Notes: generated by a model from the letters alone, not told the origin. DNA of 15,244 bases from Lachnospiraceae bacterium UBA1753 (GCA_002317595.1 DCHL01000056.1:1847-17090), one strand, 5' to 3'; positions 6,761-12,610 are shown, counted from the stretch's first letter. Made by a program: numbers and translations.

Positions 6761-7525
6761 ATGGCTATTATAATTAAGAATGCCGAAGAAATTGAATTGA
6801 TGCGGGAGGCCGGCCGAATACTGGCAAAGGTTCACGAAGAACTTGGAAACCAGGTTCATGCAGGGATGTCAACAAAGGATGTCGACAGAATCTGCGAGGA
6901 ACTGATAAGGTCTTATGGATGTGAACCATCGTTTCTTGGATATGAAGGATATCCCGCATCAGTATGTGTCTCTGTAAATGAAGAGGTTGTACATGGAATA
7001 CCGTCAGACAAGAGAATTCTTAAGGAAGGTGACATTGTAAGTCTCGACACAGGAGTCATCTATATGGGATACCAGTCAGATGCGGCAAGGACACATATTC
7101 TCGGAGAAGTACCTGAATCAGTAAAGAAGCTTGTAAGGATTACAGAAGAGAGTTTCTTTGAGGGGATTAAGTATGCTAAGGCAGGAAATCATCTGTATGA
7201 TATTTCAGCTGCAATAGATTCTTATATTAAGCCCCATGGTTTCGGAATAGTCAGACAGCTGACCGGCCACGGAATTGGAAAGGACATGCACGAAGATCCA
7301 TACATTCCGAATTACAGAAAACTCACAAGGGGACCGAAGCTTGAGGCGGGCATGACACTTGCGATTGAGCCGATGGTTAATCTGGGCACCTGGAAGGTTG
7401 ACTGGATGGATGATGGCTGGACGGTAGTTACAGCAGATAGAAAGTATTCTGCTCATTATGAGAATACAGTTCTTGTAACTGATGGAGAACCTGAGATATT
7501 ATCTCTTATATCAGGAGACAAATGA
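6761..7525 (+). CDS. map: Methionine aminopeptidase, type I
   Basis: A 254-residue protein that removes the initiator methionine from nascent proteins. All expected active-site residues are visible: H78 in VVHGIPS, metal ligands D96 (SLDTGV) and D107 (QSDAARTH), H170 (TGHGIG), H177 (MHEDP), E203 (AIEPM) and E234 (HYENTV). There is no N-terminal extension beyond the compact type I fold. The start lies 2 bases after the adk stop; AGGA at 6752-6755, inside the adk end, serves as a modest Shine-Dalgarno sequence. The adk-map-infA order is common in Bacillota. Confidence 0.98.
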   Translation: MAIIIKNAEEIELMREAGRILAKVHEELGNQVHAGMSTKDVDRICEELIRSYGCEPSFLGYEGYPASVCVSVNEEVVHGIPSDKRILKEGDIVSLDTGVIYMGYQSDAARTHILGEVPESVKKLVRITEESFFEGIKYAKAGNHLYDISAAIDSYIKPHGFGIVRQLTGHGIGKDMHEDPYIPNYRKLTRGPKLEAGMTLAIEPMVNLGTWKVDWMDDGWTVVTADRKYSAHYENTVLVTDGEPEILSLISGDK

Positions 7526-7526
7526 T

Positions 7527-7781
7527 ATGAAGGGTGAATTCGCAATATCAAAGGCCGGACATGATAAAGGCAAGGTATATGTGATAGTAGCAGAGGATGG
7601 GGATTTCGTTCTTCTTGCAAATGGAGAAGAGCGGACAATCGAGAATCCGAAGCGCAAGAGACTTAAGCACATACAGCCGGTTCACAAAATCAGGCCTGAA
7701 GAGACAGGTACAGACGAAAAGATTAAGAGAGCCATAAAGCTCTATGTTCAGAGAAACGAAGGCAAATTAATGGAGGAATAA
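7527..7781 (+). CDS. KOW domain-containing RNA-binding protein (L14e-like)
   Basis: An 84-residue protein beginning MKGEFAISKAGHDKGKVYVI. Residues 9-26 (KAGHDKGKVYVIVAEDGD) look like a KOW-type SH3 barrel start, and the following VLLANGEERTIENPKRKRLK is a basic, probably RNA-contacting, segment. I recall small KOW proteins related to archaeal/eukaryotic ribosomal protein L14e at this place, between map and infA, in Clostridia; the specific function is not established to my knowledge. A role on the ribosome or in rRNA binding is inference. AGGAG (7513-7517), in the map 3' end, is 9 bases before ATG 7527. An in-frame ATG at 7482 lies deep in map and lacks such a site, so it was rejected. Confidence 0.85.
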   Translation: MKGEFAISKAGHDKGKVYVIVAEDGDFVLLANGEERTIENPKRKRLKHIQPVHKIRPEETGTDEKIKRAIKLYVQRNEGKLMEE

Positions 7782-7782
7782 T

Positions 7783-8001
7783 ATGTCAAAAGCAGATGTC
7801 ATTGAGATTGAAGGCACTGTAGTTGAGAAGTTACCGAACGCAATGTTCCAGGTAGAGCTGGAGAACGGACATCAGGTTCTTGCACACATAAGCGGAAAGC
7901 TTCGCATGAACTTTATCAGAATCCTTCCCGGCGATAAGGTTACACTCGAGATGTCACCCTATGATCTCTCAAAGGGAAGAATCATCTGGAGAGACAAATA
8001 A
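7783..8001 (+). CDS. infA: Translation initiation factor IF-1
   Basis: A 72-residue protein, the standard IF-1 length. It begins MSKADVIEIEGTVVEKLPNA and contains FQVELENGHQVLAHISGKLR, NFIRILPGDKVTLEMSPYDL and the C-terminal GRIIWRDK, all diagnostic of the IF-1 OB-fold. IF-1 occupies the 30S A site during initiation and helps IF-2 and IF-3. GGAGG (7772-7776) lies within the end of the KOW gene, 6 bases before the ATG, with a one-base gap between genes. A 184-base spacer follows. Confidence 0.98.
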   Translation: MSKADVIEIEGTVVEKLPNAMFQVELENGHQVLAHISGKLRMNFIRILPGDKVTLEMSPYDLSKGRIIWRDK

Positions 8002-8042
8002 GACAATTGGTCCTGAATATAATTTGGGGCTTTTGTTGGAAA

Positions 8043-8073
8043 TTGACACTTGCACTGTGTGAATTTCTATGAT
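8043..8073 (+). promoter_or_regulatory. Putative sigma-A promoter for the alpha operon (rpmJ onward)
   Basis: TTGACA at 8043-8048 is a perfect -35 match. TATGAT at 8068-8073 is a good -10 with 19-base spacing, slightly longer than the ideal 17. It lies in the 184-base spacer after infA, and transcription would begin near 8080, leaving a leader of about 105 bases before rpmJ. This would let the alpha-operon genes be expressed separately from the spc genes. Confidence 0.65.
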
Positions 8074-8097
8074 ACTATTAACATCGGTCTGTTTCTA

Positions 8098-8165
8098 AGG
8101 GCGTATTTTGCGCTCTTTTATGCATGTGCATAATTAGGACAGGTCAGTAGCGTGACGACGACTGG
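8098..8165 (+). promoter_or_regulatory. Structured leader of rpmJ (hairpins, possible attenuator)
   Basis: AGGGCG (8098-8103) can pair with CGCTCT (8111-8116), a 6-bp stem with one G-U pair and a 7-base loop, overlapping and followed by TTTT (8116-8119): a weak terminator-like shape just after the predicted transcription start. Farther on, ATGCA-TG-TGCAT (8120-8131) is an inverted repeat, GTCA/TGAC (8143-8146 and 8153-8156) can form a small hairpin, and CAGT/ACTG (8145-8148 and 8162-8165) is an alternative pairing. AAGGAGG for rpmJ follows at 8173-8179. Each structure is short; a role in attenuation is inference. Confidence 0.35.
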
Positions 8166-8185
8166 TTTTAAGAAGGAGGATTGTC

Positions 8186-8299
8186 ATGAAAGTAAGATCT
8201 TCAGTAAAGCCAATCTGTGAGAAGTGCAAGGTTATCAAGAGAAAAGGTCGTATTATGATCATCTGTGAGAACCCTAAGCATAAGCAGAGACAGGGCTGA
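8186..8299 (+). CDS. rpmJ: 50S ribosomal protein L36, zinc-binding type
   Basis: A 37-residue protein beginning MKVRSSVKPICEKCKVIKRK and ending CENPKHKQRQG. C11, C14, C27 and H32 form the zinc ribbon, so this is the zinc-containing (C+) form of L36, the smallest 50S protein, which binds 23S rRNA near helices 42, 89 and 97. AAGGAGG at 8173-8179 is 6 bases before the ATG. It is the first gene after the internal promoter and is followed by rpsM, the usual infA-rpmJ-rpsM order of Bacillota. Confidence 0.97.
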   Translation: MKVRSSVKPICEKCKVIKRKGRIMIICENPKHKQRQG

Positions 8300-8335
8300 G
8301 AAGCGAAAATTTAGGAAAAGGAGGAAAGTACTCAC

Positions 8336-8704
8336 ATGGCTCGTATTTCTGGTGTAGATTTACCAAGAGACAAGCGTGTTGAAATAGGTCTTACCTATAT
8401 CTATGGAATCGGTGTAACAAGTTCAAACCGTATTCTTGCAGAGGCAAAGGTAGATCCTAACACACGTGTAAGAGATCTGACAGACGAAGAAGTTGATAGA
8501 ATCCGTGCCGTAATCGATGAGACCCAGACAGTAGAGGGTGATCTTCGTCGTGAAATCGCGATGAACATCAAGAGATTACAGGAAATCGGCTGCTATCGCG
8601 GTATCCGTCACAGGAAGGGCCTTCCCGTTCGTGGTCAGAAGACAAAGACCAACGCAAGAACGAGAAAGGGACCTAAGAGAACAGTAGCAAATAAGAAGAA
8701 GTAG
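8336..8704 (+). CDS. rpsM: 30S ribosomal protein S13
   Basis: A 122-residue protein beginning MARISGVDLPRDKRVEIGLT, followed by YIYGIGVTSSNRIL (helix-two-turn-helix region) and the C-terminal RHRKGLPVRGQKTKTNARTR, all S13 signatures. S13 is in the 30S head and contacts the 50S subunit and P-site tRNA through its basic C-terminal tail (here KGPKRTVANKKK). AAGGAGG at 8318-8324 is 11 bases before the ATG. It follows rpmJ with a 36-base spacer and precedes rpsK. Confidence 0.98.
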   Translation: MARISGVDLPRDKRVEIGLTYIYGIGVTSSNRILAEAKVDPNTRVRDLTDEEVDRIRAVIDETQTVEGDLRREIAMNIKRLQEIGCYRGIRHRKGLPVRGQKTKTNARTRKGPKRTVANKKK

Positions 8705-8747
8705 TTCATTTCACTAAATGACAATGAGAAAGTAGGTTAGTTTTATT

Positions 8748-9143
8748 ATGGCTAAAAAGGTTGCTAAGAAAGTAACAAAGAAGCGCGTAAAGAAAAACGT
8801 TGAACGCGGACAGGCACATATCCAGTCATCTTTCAATAACACTATCGTTACTCTGACTGATGCAGAAGGAAATGCTCTTAGCTGGGCAAGTGCCGGTGGT
8901 CTTGGTTTTAGAGGTTCAAGGAAATCTACTCCATATGCAGCACAGATGGCAGCAGAGACTGCAACAAAGGCAGCTCTTATCCATGGATTAAAGTATGTGG
9001 AAGTATTCGTAAAGGGACCCGGATCAGGACGTGAGGCTGCAATCAGAGCACTTGCAGCAACAGGACTTGAGGTTGTTTCCATTACTGATGTTACACCCGT
9101 ACCTCACAATGGATGCCGTCCACCCAAACGTAGGAGAGTTTAA
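8748..9143 (+). CDS. rpsK: 30S ribosomal protein S11
   Basis: A 131-residue protein. The lysine-rich N-terminus (MAKKVAKKVTKKRVKKNVER) is followed by AHIQSSFNNTIVTLTD, GFRGSRKSTPYAAQMAAE, VKGPGSGREAAIRAL and the C-terminal TPVPHNGCRPPKRRRV, all classic S11. S11 is on the 30S platform next to the mRNA exit and the anti-Shine-Dalgarno end of 16S rRNA. Its own ribosome-binding site is poor: only AGG at 8734-8736, with 11-base spacing, in contrast with the AGGAGG or AAGGAG seen at nearly all neighbouring ribosomal genes. A perfect hairpin (8706-8721) sits between rpsM and this gene. Confidence 0.97.
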   Translation: MAKKVAKKVTKKRVKKNVERGQAHIQSSFNNTIVTLTDAEGNALSWASAGGLGFRGSRKSTPYAAQMAAETATKAALIHGLKYVEVFVKGPGSGREAAIRALAATGLEVVSITDVTPVPHNGCRPPKRRRV

Positions 9144-9280
9144 TCTGAAGAGCACTATTGCTTGTAAACTACTAGGTACAGAGAGTTTTCTGACCATATT
9201 TTTCCCCAGAGGAATTATGATGAGAGGATCGCTGCTCTGCACTATTTTGTAACAATTAACAGTTTAGGAGGTAAAGACAA
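9144..9280 (+). promoter_or_regulatory. Structured spacer before rpsD, candidate regulatory RNA
   Basis: This 137-base spacer is long for the operon. AGAGCA (9149-9154) pairs with TGCTCT (9233-9238), extended outward by two pairs after one mismatch (TG 9146-9147 with CA 9240-9241). Inside this closing stem, TTGTA (9162-9166) pairs with TACAG (9177-9181), and TTTTCTG (9186-9192) pairs with CAGAGGA (9207-9213) with two G-U pairs. This gives a multibranch fold ending before the rpsD Shine-Dalgarno AGGAGG (9266-9271). S4 is a known autogenous repressor in other bacteria, so an S4-binding site is a reasonable guess, not shown here. Confidence 0.45.
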
Positions 9281-9874
9281 ATGGCAGTGAATAGAACGCC
9301 TGTTCTTAAGAGATGCAGATCACTTGGTCTTGATCCTATCTTTTTAGGAATCAACAAGAAATCCAACAGAAATCTTAAGAGAGCTAATAGAAAAGTTAGT
9401 GAGTACGGCCTTCAGCTTCGCGAGAAGCAGAAAGCTAAGTTCGTCTATGGTGTCCTCGAGAAGCCTTTCAGAAATTACTATGAGAAGGCTGATGCCCAGA
9501 AGGGTATGACTGGTGAGAACCTTATGATTCTCCTTGAGAGAAGACTCGATAACATCATCTTCCGTCTTGGATTCGCAAGAACCCGTAAGGAAGCTAGACA
9601 GATCGTTGATCACAAGCATGTACTTGTTAATGGCAAGTGCGTAAATATCCCTTCATACCTTATCAAGGTTGGCGATGTAGTCGAAATCCGTGAGAAGAGC
9701 AAGGGATCACAGAGATACAAGGATATTCTCGAGGTTGCAGGAGACAGACTCGTTCCCGCATGGCTTGAGGCAGATCAGGAGAATCTCAAGGGTACTATCC
9801 TTAAGTTCCCCTCACGTGAGGAGATTGATACACCTGTAAACGAGATGCTTATCGTCGAGTTGTATTCTAAGTAA
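9281..9874 (+). CDS. rpsD: 30S ribosomal protein S4
   Basis: A 197-residue protein. The S4 RNA-binding domain spans about residues 87-150 (ERRLDNIIFRLGFARTRKEA, then HVLVNGKCVNIPSYLIKVGD). S4 is a primary 16S rRNA binder that nucleates 30S assembly and, in several bacteria, represses its own operon. The N-terminus (MAVNRTPVLKRCRSLGLDPI) differs from the common MARYTGP form and has one cysteine (C12), so it cannot make the four-cysteine zinc site of some S4 proteins. I recall this N-terminal type from Lachnospiraceae. AGGAGG (9266-9271) is 9 bases before the ATG. Placement between rpsK and rpoA is the ancestral alpha-operon order; Bacillus subtilis has moved this gene elsewhere. Confidence 0.97.
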   Translation: MAVNRTPVLKRCRSLGLDPIFLGINKKSNRNLKRANRKVSEYGLQLREKQKAKFVYGVLEKPFRNYYEKADAQKGMTGENLMILLERRLDNIIFRLGFARTRKEARQIVDHKHVLVNGKCVNIPSYLIKVGDVVEIREKSKGSQRYKDILEVAGDRLVPAWLEADQENLKGTILKFPSREEIDTPVNEMLIVELYSK

Positions 9875-9881
9875 TTTTTAA

Positions 9882-9943
9882 TACTCGTTTGTATTAAAGT
9901 AATTATTGATACTTGTTTGTACAAAAAAAGGAGGTACGTATCA
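9882..9943 (+). promoter_or_regulatory. Paired repeats and hairpin presenting the rpoA ribosome-binding site
   Basis: TACTCGTTTGTA (9882-9893) recurs with one change as TACTTGTTTGTA (9910-9921), 28 bases later. The first copy is flanked so that AATAC and GTATT form a perfect 5-bp stem. Around the second copy, TGATAC (9907-9912) pairs with GTATCA (9938-9943) and GTAC (9919-9922) pairs with GTAC (9934-9937), with a 6-base bulge on one side. The loop (9923-9933) holds seven A residues and most of the Shine-Dalgarno GGAGG (9930-9934). The stem ends exactly before the GTG start at 9944. A translational control role is inferred. Confidence 0.45.
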
Positions 9944-10906
9944 GTGTTTGATTTTGAAAAGCCAAACATCGAGATTACTGATTTATCGGAAGATAAGAAG
10001 TATGGAAAATTTGTAGTAGAGCCCCTTGAGCGTGGATATGGTATCACTCTCGGAAATTCTCTCAGAAGAATCATGCTTTCTTCTCTGCCCGGCACAGCAG
10101 TTAGCCAGGTTAAAATCGAAGGCGTACTTCACGAGTTCAGTTCCATTCCCGGCGTAAAAGAGGATGTTACTGAGATCATTATGAACATCAAGCATCTGGC
10201 TATTAAGAATAACAGCACAGACAATGAAGTTAAGACAGCCTATATTGAGGTTGAGGGCGACAAGATTGTTACAGCTGCTGATATTCAGACAGATTCAGAC
10301 ATCGAGATTATGAATCCCGACCTTGTTATCGCAACACTTAACGGTGGAAAGGACAGCAGACTCAACATTGAGCTTACTATCACTAACGGCCGTGGTTATG
10401 TTGGCGCTGACAAGAATAAGAGTGATGATCTTCCCATCGGTGTTATCGCCGTTGACTCTATCTACACACCCGTTGAGCGTGTAAATATGTCTGTGGAGAA
10501 CACCCGTGTTGGTCAGATTACTGATTTCGATAAGCTGACACTTGATGTGCACACGAATGGTACACTCGCACCCGAAGAGGCTGTATCTCTCGCTGCAAAG
10601 GTACTTAGCGAGCATCTTGCTCTCTTTGTAAACCTTTCAGAGGCAGCACAGAAGGTTGAGGTTATTGTTGAGCCCGCAGGAAGCGAGAAGGGCAAGATTC
10701 TTGACATGAGTATTGATGAGCTGGAGCTTTCGGTTCGTTCATACAACTGTCTGAAGAGAGCCGGAATCAACACTGTACAGGAGCTCACAAGTAAGACTTC
10801 AGAAGATATGATGAAGGTTCGTAATTTGGGCCGTAAGTCATTAGAGGAAGTACTTGGTAAGCTCAAGGAGCTTGGCCTTGAACTGAACTCTGGTGATGAA
10901 GCGTAA
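9944..10906 (+). CDS. rpoA: DNA-directed RNA polymerase subunit alpha
   Basis: A 320-residue protein from GTG 9944, beginning MFDFEKPNIEITDLSEDKKY. The N-terminal dimerisation domain has FVVEPLERGYGITLGNSLRR and IMLSSLPGTAVSQVKIEGV (about residues 23-61); the C-terminal domain (about 254-313) has IDELELSVRSYNCLKRAGIN and KVRNLGRKSLEEV, which bind UP elements and activators. The alpha dimer scaffolds assembly of RNA polymerase. GGAGG (9930-9934) is 9 bases before the GTG. An in-frame TTG at 9917 would translate the Shine-Dalgarno region (YKKRRYVS) and was rejected. It follows rpsD and precedes rplQ as in most bacteria. Confidence 0.98.
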   Translation: MFDFEKPNIEITDLSEDKKYGKFVVEPLERGYGITLGNSLRRIMLSSLPGTAVSQVKIEGVLHEFSSIPGVKEDVTEIIMNIKHLAIKNNSTDNEVKTAYIEVEGDKIVTAADIQTDSDIEIMNPDLVIATLNGGKDSRLNIELTITNGRGYVGADKNKSDDLPIGVIAVDSIYTPVERVNMSVENTRVGQITDFDKLTLDVHTNGTLAPEEAVSLAAKVLSEHLALFVNLSEAAQKVEVIVEPAGSEKGKILDMSIDELELSVRSYNCLKRAGINTVQELTSKTSEDMMKVRNLGRKSLEEVLGKLKELGLELNSGDEA

Positions 10907-11034
10907 TTAGTTAATTTTAGGGGCGAGCAGGGTAAGACCAAAGAGTTCCTGCGTGTCCGTCCTAAATGGTTTAGGGTTTGGTTCGTAAGTCCGATGAGCG
11001 GAGCCGGATACCTCATTTAATAAGGAGAATTATT
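10907..11034 (+). promoter_or_regulatory. Structured spacer before rplQ, candidate pseudoknotted RNA element
   Basis: A 128-base spacer, G/C-rich in its centre, with several complementary segments. GGGCG and GCAGG (10921-10925, 10927-10931) pair with CGTCC (10958-10962) and CCTGC (10948-10952). The hairpin loop contains ACCAAA (10937-10942), complementary to TTTGGT (10977-10982), which would make a pseudoknot. CCTAAA/TTTAGG (10961-10966, 10970-10975) forms a perfect stem that competes for two bases of the outer helix. TCCG/CGGA (10990-10993, 10999-11002) adds a 3' hairpin before the AAGGAG of rplQ (11022-11027). The pairings are read directly; the regulatory role is inference. Confidence 0.5.
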
Positions 11035-11562
11035 ATGGCAATGTATAGAAAGCTCGGAAGAACATCTTCTCAGAGAAAGGCACTTCTTAGAAACCAGGTA
11101 ACAGCACTTATCAACAATGGTAAGATTGTTACAACTGAGGCTAAGGCTAAGGAAGTTCGCAAGATTGCAGAGGGAATCATCGCTCTTGCAATTCGTGAGA
11201 GAGATAATTTTGAGAAGGTTACCGTTGATGCTAAGGTTCCTGAGAAGGACAAGGACGGTAAGAGAGTAAAGGATGAGAACGGCAAGACAAAGTATGTTGT
11301 AGTTCAGAAGGAGATCAAGAAGGATCTTCCCTCAAGACTTCATGCTCGTCGTCAGATGCTTAAGGTTCTCTACCCTGTAAAGGAAGTACCCGCTGAGGGC
11401 GCTGGCCGTAAGAGAAATACAAAGGAAGTTGATCTTGTTGCAAAGCTTTTCGATGAGATCGGACCTAAGTATGCAGACCGTAAGGGTGGCTACACAAGAA
11501 TCGTTAAGATCGGACCTAGAAAGGGCGATGCAGCGATGGAAGTAGTACTTGAGCTGGTTTAA
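11035..11562 (+). CDS. rplQ: 50S ribosomal protein L17, with family-atypical insertions
   Basis: A 175-residue protein. The core is clear L17: YRKLGRTSSQRKALLRNQVT (residues 4-23), the LHARRQ motif (102-107) and the C-terminal LFDEIGPKYADRKGGYTRI with GPRKGDAA. L17 lies near the 50S exit tunnel. Many bacterial L17 proteins are about 115-130 residues; here a charged segment of about 38 residues (about 61-98, with VPEKDKDGKRVKDENGKTKY) and a shorter one (about 117-131) are inserted. The start at 11035 has AAGGAG 7 bases upstream; a second ATG at 11041 would give MYRKLG. An in-frame upstream ATG at 10978 lies in the structured spacer and was rejected. Confidence 0.97.
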   Translation: MAMYRKLGRTSSQRKALLRNQVTALINNGKIVTTEAKAKEVRKIAEGIIALAIRERDNFEKVTVDAKVPEKDKDGKRVKDENGKTKYVVVQKEIKKDLPSRLHARRQMLKVLYPVKEVPAEGAGRKRNTKEVDLVAKLFDEIGPKYADRKGGYTRIVKIGPRKGDAAMEVVLELV

Positions 11563-11583
11563 TCAGAATTATTTGATTTTTGG

Positions 11584-11615
11584 AGACCGTCACACAGTTG
11601 TGTGGCGGTCTTTTT
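11584..11615 (+). terminator. Rho-independent terminator of the ribosomal operon
   Basis: GACCGTCACAC (11585-11595) pairs with GTGTGGCGGTC (11600-11610) with a single G-U pair and a 4-base loop (AGTT), extended by A11584-T11611, and the following T-run is 11611-11615. It starts 21 bases after the rplQ stop and marks the end of the ribosomal transcription unit. Confidence 0.93.
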
Positions 11616-11649
11616 AATGGTGCACCTGGGTAAGTAACAACAAAAGAGA

Positions 11650-11720
11650 TTGAAAAAAGCACATCATAAATGTATTATGATATAGTGCGAATTGTAAACC
11701 ATAATAATAATGTGGTTCAC
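11650..11720 (+). promoter_or_regulatory. Promoter and short leader hairpin upstream of ecfA1
   Basis: TTGAAA (11650-11655) and TATTAT (11673-11678), separated by exactly 17 bases, form a good sigma-A promoter directly after the ribosomal terminator. Transcription would begin near 11685. The leader contains GT-A-AACCA (11694-11701) complementary to TGGTT-C-AC (11713-11720), a 7-bp stem with one mismatch and an 11-base AT-rich loop, ending 6 bases before the Shine-Dalgarno AGGA (11726-11729). The promoter is well supported; function of the hairpin is unknown. Confidence 0.7.
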
Positions 11721-11738
11721 CATATAGGATGAGTAAAT

Positions 11739-12587
11739 ATGGGAATAATAGAGACTGAAAACCTCGTATTTGAATATATTGAAAGAGATGAAGAAGGAAA
11801 TCCAATTGGCGTGAAGCGTGCAGTGGATAATGTCAGCATTGATGTGAAGCGTGGCGACTTCGTTGCGATTCTTGGGCATAATGGATCTGGTAAGTCAACG
11901 CTGGCAAAGCACTTGAACGCACTTTTGTATCCTACTGAAGGAAAAGTACTGGTCGATGGCATGGATACCAACGACGAGAAATATACCTGGCCGGTGAGAC
12001 AGACTGCGGGAATGGTATTCCAGAATCCTGACAACCAGATTATTGGAAGTATCGTTGAAGAGGATGTCGGATTCGGACCTGAGAATATGGGTATTCCGAC
12101 CGCTGAAATATGGGAGCGTGTGAAGGAAAGTCTGACTATCGTAGGAATGAAGGAGTACAGGAAGCACTCTCCAAATAAGCTGTCCGGTGGCCAGAAGCAA
12201 AGGGTTGCCATAGCGGGCGTCGTTGCGATGCATCCTAAATGCATCATCATGGATGAGCCGACTGCGATGCTTGACCCTAACGGCCGCAAAGAAGTAATCA
12301 GGGCAGCAAGAGCCCTTAACGATGTGGAGCAGGTAACGATTGTCCTTATTACGCATTACATGGAAGAAGTGATTTATGCTGACAAGGTTATCGTAATGGA
12401 TGGCGGCAAGGTGGTAATGCAGGGTACCCCCAAGGATATTTTTTCACAGGTTGAGAAACTAAAGGAACTCAGGCTTGACGTGCCTCAGGTCACATTGCTT
12501 GCATATGAGCTTAGGAAAGCCGGTGTTGACATCCCTCTCGGAATACTGACAACAGAGGAATTGGTTGCAGCCCTGTGGAGGGCGTAG
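11739..12587 (+). CDS. ecfA1: ECF transporter ATPase subunit EcfA1
   Basis: A 282-residue ABC ATPase that energises an energy-coupling-factor transporter importing vitamins or metal ions at the cytoplasmic membrane. Walker A GHNGSGKST (46-54), Q-loop FQNPDNQ (94-100), ABC signature LSGGQ (148-152), Walker B IIMDEP with D172-E173, and H206 in LITH are all present, so the enzyme should be active. The FQNPDNQ form and the C-terminal region rich in Leu/Val are typical of the EcfA1/CbiO group. The start has AGGA 9 bases upstream. It is first in ecfA1-ecfA2-ecfT, a module that many Bacillota place directly after rplQ. Confidence 0.96.
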   Translation: MGIIETENLVFEYIERDEEGNPIGVKRAVDNVSIDVKRGDFVAILGHNGSGKSTLAKHLNALLYPTEGKVLVDGMDTNDEKYTWPVRQTAGMVFQNPDNQIIGSIVEEDVGFGPENMGIPTAEIWERVKESLTIVGMKEYRKHSPNKLSGGQKQRVAIAGVVAMHPKCIIMDEPTAMLDPNGRKEVIRAARALNDVEQVTIVLITHYMEEVIYADKVIVMDGGKVVMQGTPKDIFSQVEKLKELRLDVPQVTLLAYELRKAGVDIPLGILTTEELVAALWRA

Positions 12588-12610
12588 AATAATCAGGGAG
12601 CTAATGACGT

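Noticed and set aside
7482..7526. Longer KOW protein starting inside map
   Set aside because: The 15 extra residues (MENLRYYLLYQETND) are an alternate reading of the map 3' end with no ribosome-binding site; ATG 7527 has AGGAG at proper spacing.
8010..8036. Terminator after infA formed by GGTCC and GGGGCT
   Set aside because: Only five pairs with two G-U pairs and a short T-run; not convincing.
9031..9252. Plus-strand open frame running from rpsK into the spacer before rpsD
   Set aside because: It begins inside rpsK in another frame without a ribosome-binding site, and the protein has no recognisable features; the spacer is better explained as structured RNA.
10978..11034. Upstream extension of rplQ by 19 residues
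   Set aside because: The added residues (MVRKSDERSRIPHLIRRII) are not L17-like and would translate through the Shine-Dalgarno site AAGGAG that serves ATG 11035.
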